64,000 bases of DNA from positions 581,288 to 645,287 of the forward strand of contig NZ_JSYP01000001.1 of assembly GCF_000813005.1 (NCBI RefSeq). Reading direction: 5' to 3'. The stretch comes from Flavobacterium sp. KMS (lineage in GTDB: Bacteria; Bacteroidota; Bacteroidia; Flavobacteriales; Flavobacteriaceae). A program made the position numbers and the translations under genes. The notes under the pieces are model-generated. The model had not been told where the DNA came from, did not search any database, and saw nothing but the letters and a program-made list of their open reading frames with translations. Below, one piece after another: positions 27,696 through 35,225 of the stretch. Numbering within the stretch: the stretch's first letter is position 1; every line of letters begins with the position of its first letter.

Positions 27696-28508
27696 TCAAT
27701 TATTAAAAAAATTATAGAAAAACAGCAATTGAAATTTTAAGGAGTTCTCCCAATATTCAATATTATGTTTTCCTGGACGTTCTATATAATCATGGTTAAT
27801 TTTTTGGGCAAGCATCTTTGTATGAAGCTCTCTATTTACATCAATAAAAAAATCATCTACTCCACAATCGATAATAAGTTTTAGATTATTGTTTTCTACT
27901 AATCAAAGCATATTTACTACTGTATTTTTCTCCCAATTTTCAGGGAATTCAGTTATAGAACCTAAACGTTTTTTTATATCCCACTTTTCAGGAAACGGAC
28001 GAAAATCTACTCCTCCGCTCATACTCCCAGCTGCTCCAAAAACATCCTGATGTTTAAACGAGAGATATAGTGCTCCGTGTCCGCCCATACTAAGACCAGA
28101 TATGGCTCTGCCTTCACGACTTGCAATCGTTTTGTAGTTTTTATCTATAAAGGGAACTAACTCATTTACAACATAAGTTTCATATTTAAAAGTGGAATCT
28201 ATTGGACTATCAAAATACCAACTTGAATAATTCCCATCAACACCAATTACTATAAAACCATATCTATCTACCTGTTCTCCAACCTCTTTAAAACTTTTTA
28301 CCCAAGTTGCATAATTACCGCTATACCCATGAAGCAGATAAACTACTGGGAATTTTTTCTTGCTTTTTTTATAATTATCAGGAACTATTACACACGTCTG
28401 TATGTTTTTATTCATCGAAGCGCTAAACACTTGTATCGTGTCAATCTTAGCTGCTTTGGCAGAAAAAAATAGAAATACTAAGAGTAATGTGTAGATTGTT
28501 TTTTTCAT
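27696..28508 (-). pseudogene. Exported alpha/beta-hydrolase esterase interrupted by an in-frame TGA
   Basis: Reads as a secreted esterase of the esterase D/tributyrin-esterase type. The start at 28508 gives a signal peptide (MKKTIYTLLL...SAKAA). Residues 54-75 contain VVYLLHGYSGN, and the nucleophile elbow is GLSMGGHG with Ser140. A TGA at 27903-27905 stops translation after 201 residues. The same frame continues for 68 more codons to a stop at 27696 and encodes the expected end of the family: DCGVDDFF (acid residue) and RPGKHNIEYW (catalytic His near 248). The truncated product therefore lacks two triad residues. A real nonsense mutation, a base-call error or rare readthrough are all possible; no repeat or insertion sits at the break. 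Confidence 0.85.
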
Positions 28509-28698
28509 AGAATTATGGTTTCTTTTGGTTAAAAAGAGGCAATAACTTTTCTTCAAAATGTATGAGCTTTTTTATTTCTGATACATTTTGACAAAAAAAT
28601 ATAACGGGTTAAATGATTAACTTTCTTTCTTTTAAGTTCTTATTTCACTGACTTTAAAGCTTGAGCTAAAAGGTAATACACAATTAAATAAAACTATT

Positions 28699-28782
28699 TT
28701 AACCATGTAAGTGATATAAGTCCATTTAAGTTTTACGCTGATTAGTCATGCTTATATTTTCTTACATCACTTACATGGTTAA
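28699..28782. repeat. Palindromic intergenic repeat, family A copy 2
   Basis: TTAACCATGTAAGTGATATA pairs with ATCACTTACATGGTTAA. It lies 67 bases beyond the stop of the FAD/Fe-S gene and may serve as its transcript end, since no T-run terminator is visible there. Confidence 0.8.
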
Positions 28783-28848
28783 CTTTTTTTGTTACAATTT
28801 TATTTCTTTAATAAAACTCAAAAAATATAAAATTTAGATTCGAGAAAT

Positions 28849-31764
28849 TTACTTCAAACAATCCCTCAAAATCGTCACTGGATGCATTGCTTTTCTATTG
28901 GTTCCGTCAAAAATCTGGTGACGGCAACTCGTTCCTGCAGCTGCAATTGCAGTTGTTGCTTCGGTTGAACGAATTTTCGGAAACAAAGTATCCTCACCCA
29001 TTTGCATACTTATTTCGTAATGCTCTTTTTCATATCCAAATGAACCTGCCATACCACAACAACCTGAATTATAAATAGTAACCGAACTATTTTTAGGCAC
29101 ATTTAGCATTGCGAAAGAAGCTTCGACAGTACTTAATGATTTTTGATGACAGTGTCCGTGAATTTTTATAGTTTTCTCTACATCCGAAAATTGTCCAGAG
29201 TGAATTTTTCCTGCAGTTATTTCTCTCTTAAAGAACTCTTCGATAGTAAATGTGCTTTTCGATAATTTCTCAGCACTTTCTTTGTCTTTTGCCAATCGAA
29301 TGTATTCGTCTCTAAAAGTTAAAATAGCAGATGGTTCGATTCCTATCAGGGGTATATTTTCTGAAATTAAATCTTTAAAAATACCTACGTTTTTATTAGC
29401 TATTTCTTGTGCTTCTTCTAAGAATCCTTTAGATATAAATGCTCTTCCGCTTTCTTCGTGGTCCACAATTATTACTTCATAGCCTAATCCTGTCAGCAAT
29501 TCATAGGCATCTATCCCAACTGGAACATCATAATAATTGGTAAACTCATCACAAAAAAGATAGACTGCTCCATTTGCAAAAGGACTATTTACTGTTGATT
29601 TTTTATTTTTTTCGTACCACTTTCTAAAAGTTGTTGGTGCTAATAATGGAACTTGTCTTTGAGAAGCAATTCCCATACTTTTTTTAACAAAGCCCAAATT
29701 GGCAACAAAATTTGTCATGGAAGGCGCAATGCTTCCTAGTTTATTCAGTTTAGAATTGATAGCAAATATTTTATTTCGAACAGAAAATCCGTTTGCTTTT
29801 TGGTATTGATATAAAAACTCCGATTTTAAAGTCGCTACATCTACATTACTTGGGCATTCGCTTGCGCAGGCTTTACAGCTCACACACAACTCAAATACTT
29901 TATATAATTCTTCGTGGTCAAATTTATTGTCTTTCTCAGAATGGGTTAAATATTCTCTCAGTGCGTTGGCTCTGGCGCGAGTCGTATCTTTTTCATTTCT
30001 CGTAGCTCGATAACTAGGACATAAAGTTCCTCCTGCCGAAGGTAACTTTCTGCAATCGCCTGAACCGTTACATTTCTCGGCTGCACGCAAAATCCCCATA
30101 CTATCCGAGAAATCCTGAATTGTTTTAATATCTGGTTCTACTCTTCCTGATTCTACCCGCAGGTTTTCGTCCATTTTAAAAGCATTCACTATTTTTCCAA
30201 CATTCAAAATTGTATGTGGATCGAAAGCACTTTTAATTCTTTTTAATAATTCGTAATTCTTCTCGCCTATCATAAATGGCAAAAACTCTCCACGAACAAT
30301 TCCGTCACCGTGTTCTCCACTTAGTGAACCTTTATATTTTTTCACCAAAATAGCCACTTCGGTAGCAATGTTTCTAAACTGGTGTAATCCTTCTTTTGTT
30401 TTTAAATTTAAAACGGGACGCAAGTGTATTTCTCCCGCTCCAGCATGTGCGTAATAAATAGCACTTTGCCCATGTCTTTCCATCATAGCAGAAAAATCGG
30501 CTATGTAATTAGGCAAATCACTTAGTTCAACCGCTGTATCTTCTATAGAATCGGCAGCTTTATCATCGCCTACAATACTTCCTAAAAGTCCAAGTCCTGC
30601 TTTTCGTAAGTCATTTATTTTATCAATATCGGTTCCATAAATTTTAGGCAAAGCATATCCAAAATTATTTTCTTCAAGATCTTTAATTAAAGCATCTGCT
30701 TGTCGTTCGGCATCTTCCATACTATCGTGTGATCCTACTTCGAGCATAATAACTGCCTTAGGTTCTCCCACGATAAAAAACCTGTTTTTAGCTTGTTCCC
30801 TATTGGTTTTAGTACAATCTAATATTGTATCATCCATCATTTCGCAAGTGTACAAATGATGTTTCATTGCAGTAACTACGGCTTCTAAACTTTCTTGAAT
30901 AGTATGAAAATGTGCCACAACCATAACATTATTTGTTGGTGGCAAATCATCTACTTTCAGTGTGATTTCTGTGGTAAATGCCAAAGTTCCTTCACTTCCG
31001 CAAAGTAGCTTTCCTAAATTTATTGTGTTTTCTGTACCCGAAAACAAGTCTGATTTTAATAATAAATCAATTGCATATCCTGTATTTCTTCTGTGAATTT
31101 CAGGTTTTGGAAATTCTTTTACAATTTCTTCCTGGTTTTCTTTATTCGAAAGTTCTTCATAAATCGCTTTGTAGATTTTACTTTCCAGCGAATCTCCTTT
31201 TGTCTTTTCTATAAATTCCTCCGAAGTCATTTCCTTAAATACAACAATGCTTCCGTCGCTTAAAACAGCTTTTATCTCGACTATTTTGTCACGGGTTACT
31301 CCATAACGTATTGATGTTGTTCCTGATGAATTATTTCCTACCATTCCGCCAATCATACATCGATTTGTGGTCGAAGTATTAGGTCCGAAAAATAATCCGT
31401 GTGGTTTTAAATACAAATTCAGCTCATCGCGAATTACTCCGGGCTGAACTGTTATGGTTTTCTTAGTAGCATCAAAAGCAACAATCTTAGTAAAATGTTT
31501 AGATACATCTACAATTATTCCGTTTCCTACAGTTTGCCCCGCCAAAGAAGTTCCTGCTGTTCTGGGCGTTATTGAAATTTTATTTTTTGCTGCAAAGCGA
31601 ATAATTTTAACAATATCTTCTTCAGTTTTTGGAACTGCTACTGCTTGTGGTATAATTCTATAAGCAGATGCATCAGTGGCATATAATTTTTTATGAAGCT
31701 CGTCATAAAAAAGAGTTCCTTCTAATGAATCGGATAATTGCTGTAGTTGAAGAGTATCAGACAT
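28849..31764 (-). CDS. FAD- and Fe-S-containing D-lactate dehydrogenase-like oxidoreductase
   Basis: A 971-residue three-part oxidoreductase. Residues of about 35-185 are an FAD_binding_4 domain (PRTAGTSLAGQTVGNGIIVD; GMVGNNSSGTTSIRYG). Residues of about 215-495 are the FAD-oxidase C domain (SGEHGDGIVRGEF). A ferredoxin-like part follows with CNGSGDCRK and CVSCKACASECP near residues 620-635, and the C-terminus is a CCG/heterodisulfide-type domain (GHCHQKSL; NSGCCGMAGSFGYE). This architecture matches the Dld-II/YdiJ group, members of which oxidise D-lactate or D-2-hydroxyglutarate. No signal peptide, so cytoplasmic or membrane-associated. MurQ in the same locus releases D-lactate, which makes D-lactate oxidation to pyruvate the likely role here; 2-hydroxyglutarate is the alternative. 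Confidence 0.85.
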   Translation of the reverse strand: MSDTLQLQQLSDSLEGTLFYDELHKKLYATDASAYRIIPQAVAVPKTEEDIVKIIRFAAKNKISITPRTAGTSLAGQTVGNGIIVDVSKHFTKIVAFDATKKTITVQPGVIRDELNLYLKPHGLFFGPNTSTTNRCMIGGMVGNNSSGTTSIRYGVTRDKIVEIKAVLSDGSIVVFKEMTSEEFIEKTKGDSLESKIYKAIYEELSNKENQEEIVKEFPKPEIHRRNTGYAIDLLLKSDLFSGTENTINLGKLLCGSEGTLAFTTEITLKVDDLPPTNNVMVVAHFHTIQESLEAVVTAMKHHLYTCEMMDDTILDCTKTNREQAKNRFFIVGEPKAVIMLEVGSHDSMEDAERQADALIKDLEENNFGYALPKIYGTDIDKINDLRKAGLGLLGSIVGDDKAADSIEDTAVELSDLPNYIADFSAMMERHGQSAIYYAHAGAGEIHLRPVLNLKTKEGLHQFRNIATEVAILVKKYKGSLSGEHGDGIVRGEFLPFMIGEKNYELLKRIKSAFDPHTILNVGKIVNAFKMDENLRVESGRVEPDIKTIQDFSDSMGILRAAEKCNGSGDCRKLPSAGGTLCPSYRATRNEKDTTRARANALREYLTHSEKDNKFDHEELYKVFELCVSCKACASECPSNVDVATLKSEFLYQYQKANGFSVRNKIFAINSKLNKLGSIAPSMTNFVANLGFVKKSMGIASQRQVPLLAPTTFRKWYEKNKKSTVNSPFANGAVYLFCDEFTNYYDVPVGIDAYELLTGLGYEVIIVDHEESGRAFISKGFLEEAQEIANKNVGIFKDLISENIPLIGIEPSAILTFRDEYIRLAKDKESAEKLSKSTFTIEEFFKREITAGKIHSGQFSDVEKTIKIHGHCHQKSLSTVEASFAMLNVPKNSSVTIYNSGCCGMAGSFGYEKEHYEISMQMGEDTLFPKIRSTEATTAIAAAGTSCRHQIFDGTNRKAMHPVTILRDCLK

Positions 31765-31949
31765 TTAATATGATATTGCTATTATTTTATTATTGTATTT
31801 CAAAGTGTTTTTTCACTTTGCAAGTTAACAAGATTAGACCTAACTTCTTTTAAAAAACGTCAGGTCTGCGGTACAAAATCTTGCAGGATTATAATCCTTT
31901 GTTGGAAATCTATATTTTTATTAATCTAACTCGTTTAGTGTAATTAATT

Positions 31950-32092
31950 TTTAACACATAGAAACATAGGTTTTGTATACTCAAAAAAGGCGTTCCACTT
32001 ATTTTAAATGCACATAGCTAGTAGCTATGTGAAAGAAATGTATTTCTTTTTGTTTTCTTTTGCACATAAAATCTATGTTTCTATGTGTTAAA
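31950..32092. repeat. Long palindromic repeat, family B copy 1, in the 31765-32169 gap
   Basis: TTTAACACATAGAAACATAG and CTATGTTTCTATGTGTTAAA are almost perfect inverted arms enclosing about 100 bases with an internal CACATAGCTA/TAGCTATGTG hairpin. The same element, in opposite orientation, is at 42767-42914 in the right arm of the locus. The gap lies between nagB and the FAD/Fe-S gene and contains no gene. Confidence 0.85.
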
Positions 32093-32169
32093 CAAATTTT
32101 TACGACTCGAGAGAAGCGAAAAAGACGGAGTAATTATACCAACAAGTTAATTTAAACTAACACAAATTA

Positions 32170-34095
32170 TTAGTAATCAAAACGTTTAAACGCTTCGATT
32201 GCTTCGTATTCTGCCAATCCTAATTCATCATATAAAATGGCTGTATTTTTATTACGATCTTCGGCTCTAACCCAGAATTCTCTTGAGTCATTTCCTTGAA
32301 ACATTACTCTGTCTTTCTGAGATTGGTGGTACAAAATTGCATGACGTTTCAATAATACTTCTGATGGGCTTAATGGTACTGCCATATCTATTTCGTGAAT
32401 ATCCCATTCGTGCCAAGCTCCTCTATATAACCATAACCAGCAATCATTCATATAAAGTTCTGACTTTAATTCTTTCATTGCTGCAAATATCGCATTCAAA
32501 CATACTTCATGCGTCCCGTGTGGGTCTGCTAAATCTCCTGCTGCAAATACTTGATGTGGTTTTATTTTAGCAATAATATCCTTAACGATAGCAATATCTT
32601 CAGTGCCTAACGGATTTTTCTTTACTTGTCCTGTTTCATAAAAAGGTAGATCCAGGAAATGGGTATTCTCATCTTTTAAACCAATATATCTTGTGGCTGC
32701 GTACGACTCACGTCTTCTTATAAGTCCTTTTAATTTTCGAACTTCTAAAGAATCAATTTGATTTTCTGTCTTATTATTTAGGAAATTAATAACCGATGAA
32801 AAATTAACTCCTTCAATCTCTTTTCCGACAAAATCGCTACATACTTCGGCAAACTTTAATGCCTCATCATCTGTAACAGCAATATTTCCGGAAGTTTGAT
32901 ATACTACATGTACATCATGTCCTTGTTTTATTAATTTAGAAAATGTTCCTCCCATCGAGATAACATCATCATCCGGATGTGGACTAAAAAGGATTACTCT
33001 TTTCTTAGTCGGATTGGCTCTCTCTGGGCGATGTGAATCATCTGTATTTGGTTTTCCTCCTGGCCAACCTGTGATGGTATGCTGCAAAACATTGAACATA
33101 TTAATATTCAAATCGTAAGCAGAACCTTCTTGTGCCAAAAGATCTGACATACCATTATTATTATAATCTCTGTCGGTAAGTTTTAATATAGATTGTTTGG
33201 TTTCTCTACAAAGCCAAACGATTGCTTTGCTTTTTAATTCTTGTGTCCAGGTACATCCGCCTACTAGCCAAGGTGTTTCAAATCGTGTTAATTCAGATGC
33301 TGAAGACTGATCTAATACAAAAGTAGCATTAGAATGATTTTGCAAGAATGTAGCAGGAACTTCTGAGCTTATATCTCCTTGAATCGTTCTCTTAATAATT
33401 TCGGCTTTATTTTGTCCCCAAGCCATCAAAACAATTCTTTTAGATCTAAGAATCGTAGAAACTCCCATTGTGATTGCTCTTTTAGGAACATTATCGATAC
33501 CATTAAAGTCTGATGAAGCATCGACTCTGGCAATATGATCTAGGGTTATAATTCTGGTTCCTGAATTAATGTGTGATCCTGGCTCATTAAATCCTACGTG
33601 TCCTGTACGACCAATTCCCAGAAGCTGAAAATCAAGCCCTCCGGCTTCTTTTATTTTCATTTCATAATCAACACAATATTGATTAAGTTCTTCTAAAACA
33701 ACAGTTCCGTCTGGAACATTTACATTTTCTGGTTTTATATCAATATGATTAAAGAGATACTGATGCATAAAATAATGATAGCTCTGACGATTCTCTTTGG
33801 TCATTGGATAATATTCATCCAGATTAAAAGTAACTACATTATAAAAACTAAGACCATCTTCTTTGTGCATTCGAACTAACTCTTCGTATACTTTTATAGG
33901 TGATGAGCCTGTTGCCAGACCAAGTACACAAGTTTTATTCTTGGCTTGTTTTGAACGTATTAATTCGGCTATTTCCTGAGCAACTGCTTTTGAACCTACA
34001 ATTGAATTATCAAAAATCACATTATGATTTTTCTCAAATCGGGTTTCTTCAAATTTGCCAGGTATGTCGTAAGCCAAAGAAGTATTGGTTTTCAT
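32170..34095 (-). CDS. nagB: Glucosamine-6-phosphate deaminase fused to a PIG-L (LmbE-like) deacetylase domain
   Basis: A 641-residue cytoplasmic fusion. Residues of about 28-280 are NagB, which converts glucosamine-6-P to fructose-6-P and ammonia: GLATGSSP (58-65), NLDEYY with Asp93, and GIGRTGHVGFNEP with His166 and Glu171. Where E. coli NagB has Asp141, this protein has Thr164. Residues of about 365-641 are a PIG-L domain with the metal motif SPHPDDD (371-377) and DPHGTHE near 525, a family of Zn-dependent N-acetylglucosamine deacetylases. No separate NagA is in the window, so the second domain could deacetylate GlcNAc-6-P. Such long NagB proteins occur in Bacteroidota. It is the first gene of the left arm, behind the putative DeoR operator. 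Confidence 0.88.
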   Translation of the reverse strand: MKTNTSLAYDIPGKFEETRFEKNHNVIFDNSIVGSKAVAQEIAELIRSKQAKNKTCVLGLATGSSPIKVYEELVRMHKEDGLSFYNVVTFNLDEYYPMTKENRQSYHYFMHQYLFNHIDIKPENVNVPDGTVVLEELNQYCVDYEMKIKEAGGLDFQLLGIGRTGHVGFNEPGSHINSGTRIITLDHIARVDASSDFNGIDNVPKRAITMGVSTILRSKRIVLMAWGQNKAEIIKRTIQGDISSEVPATFLQNHSNATFVLDQSSASELTRFETPWLVGGCTWTQELKSKAIVWLCRETKQSILKLTDRDYNNNGMSDLLAQEGSAYDLNINMFNVLQHTITGWPGGKPNTDDSHRPERANPTKKRVILFSPHPDDDVISMGGTFSKLIKQGHDVHVVYQTSGNIAVTDDEALKFAEVCSDFVGKEIEGVNFSSVINFLNNKTENQIDSLEVRKLKGLIRRRESYAATRYIGLKDENTHFLDLPFYETGQVKKNPLGTEDIAIVKDIIAKIKPHQVFAAGDLADPHGTHEVCLNAIFAAMKELKSELYMNDCWLWLYRGAWHEWDIHEIDMAVPLSPSEVLLKRHAILYHQSQKDRVMFQGNDSREFWVRAEDRNKNTAILYDELGLAEYEAIEAFKRFDY

Positions 34096-34126
34096 AATAT
34101 ATCTCTTAGTTAAAAAATTAGTTTAA

Positions 34127-34134
34127 CAAATATA
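34127..34134 (-). promoter_or_regulatory. Putative -7 promoter element of nagB
   Basis: On the minus strand this reads TATATTTG, a perfect match to the Bacteroidota TAnnTTTG element, about 32 bases upstream of the start codon. The susC gene has the identical octamer. No clear -33 element is visible; the operator copy begins about 26 bases further upstream. Confidence 0.6.
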
Positions 34135-34159
34135 TACAAAAAACAAAACGAATACATTA

Positions 34160-34207
34160 TTTTGCGTTATTTAACAAAATTAAATTAAAATACCGTAAAA
34201 TAACGCA
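34160..34207. promoter_or_regulatory. Composite inverted repeat, candidate DeoR operator, nagB side
   Basis: TTTTGCGTTATTT (34160-34172) and AAAATAACGCA (34197-34207) form an inverted pair separated by 24 bases. The same two half-sites with the same 24-base gap occur at 35121-35168 before susC. I saw neither half-site elsewhere in intergenic DNA of the window. The two sites flank the DeoR-type regulator gene, which is the natural candidate to bind them. Confidence 0.7.
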
Positions 34208-34230
34208 GAAATTACTGATTGAATCTCAAA

Positions 34231-34980
34231 TTACAACACAAAAACTCCTGATTTTCTATATTCTTCCAGCGTTGGATCTTCTGGATCAAGGTTTGTAACA
34301 ATAGTATCGAGCTGACTAAGTTCGCAAACAACATGTGGCATTTTAGTATTTAATTTATTCGAAGAAAACATCGAAACTACTCTGTCAGAAGACTCTATCA
34401 TTGCTTTTTTAACAATAGACACTTCATACCCTATCTCTGTTAATCCTTGTTTTACATTAATACTACTGGCTCCAATAAAACAGATATCGGCTTTAATCTT
34501 AGACAAAACCTGGATTACATCCATACCAATAGTAACCATTGCGTTTTTTTGCATTTTTCCACCTATAAATATTAAATCTATATTAGGATGCTGTGATAAT
34601 TGCATTGCTATTGGCAAGCTATAAGTATAGATTGTAGCCTTTAAATCGGAAGGAATTAGCTTCGCAAACACAAGATTGGTGCTACCTCCGCTCATTATAA
34701 TAACCTGTCCATCATGCAATAATGACAACGCTTTTATGACAATTTTTTTCTTTTCTTCTTCTGCCGATATGACAATATCAAAAACATCAACAGATTTTTC
34801 TGTAGGCTGTATAGCACCTCCATAAACTTTCTCAAGAAGATTCTTACTGTCTAATTCATTCAAATCTCTCCTTATAGTGTCTTCTGACAGATCTAGAGCT
34901 AAAGCCAAATCCGTCGTAACAACCTTTTGTTCTTCAAGGAGTTTAGTCATTATGTATTTATGTCTTTCGGCTTTCAGCAT
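34231..34980 (-). CDS. DeoR-family sugar-phosphate-responsive repressor
   Basis: A 249-residue transcription regulator. Residues 1-57 form the DeoR winged helix (ERHKYIMTKLLEEQKVVTTD; LSEDTIRRDLNELDSKNLL). The rest is the DeoRC sensor domain with ISAEEEKKKIV, MSGGSTNLVFAKL and FIGASSINVKQGLTEIGYE, a fold related to sugar-phosphate isomerases such as NagB. Regulators of this type usually release DNA on binding a sugar phosphate; here GlcNAc-6-P, GlcN-6-P or MurNAc-6-P are plausible effectors. The gene lies between the two arms of the locus, upstream of nagB on the same strand and divergent from susC, with candidate operators on both sides. Confidence 0.9.
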   Translation of the reverse strand: MLKAERHKYIMTKLLEEQKVVTTDLALALDLSEDTIRRDLNELDSKNLLEKVYGGAIQPTEKSVDVFDIVISAEEEKKKIVIKALSLLHDGQVIIMSGGSTNLVFAKLIPSDLKATIYTYSLPIAMQLSQHPNIDLIFIGGKMQKNAMVTIGMDVIQVLSKIKADICFIGASSINVKQGLTEIGYEVSIVKKAMIESSDRVVSMFSSNKLNTKMPHVVCELSQLDTIVTNLDPEDPTLEEYRKSGVFVL

Positions 34981-35049
34981 TTTTTAAAAATTAAAAATTC
35001 AGGGCAAATATATCAAATAATTCAATTCAAAAGCTGAGGACTCCTTAGT

Positions 35050-35069
35050 ATATGCAATAGTTTGCATAT
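35050..35069. promoter_or_regulatory. Perfect palindrome in the deoR-susC intergenic region
   Basis: ATATGCAA-TAGT-TTGCATAT is a perfect inverted repeat of 8 bases with a 4-base centre. A related ATATGCAA lies at about 35172-35179 next to the second operator half-site. It could be a second regulator site, or an autoregulatory site for the deoR gene, which starts 70 bases away. Confidence 0.5.
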
Positions 35070-35120
35070 TTTGAATCTCCTATGGACCTTATAGAGTATT
35101 GTCACGTAAAAACTGCATTG

Positions 35121-35168
35121 TTTTGCGTTATTTTAGTTAATTTTTGAAAATAAATATAAAATAACGCA
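35121..35168. promoter_or_regulatory. Composite inverted repeat, candidate DeoR operator, susC side
   Basis: TTTTGCGTTATTT (35121-35133) and AAAATAACGCA (35158-35168) repeat the nagB-side arrangement base for base, with 37 bases from half-site start to half-site start in both places. The right half-site ends 20 bases before the TATATTTG element of susC, so a bound protein would overlap the polymerase site. Confidence 0.72.
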
Positions 35169-35187
35169 TTTATATGCAATAAATAAA

Positions 35188-35195
35188 TATATTTG
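35188..35195 (+). promoter_or_regulatory. Putative -7 promoter element of susC
   Basis: TATATTTG fits TAnnTTTG exactly and is identical to the nagB element. It lies 31 bases before the susC start codon, a spacing like that at nagB. Confidence 0.6.
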
Positions 35196-35225
35196 CTCAA
35201 CAACCATTAAAAAAACCAAATTATC

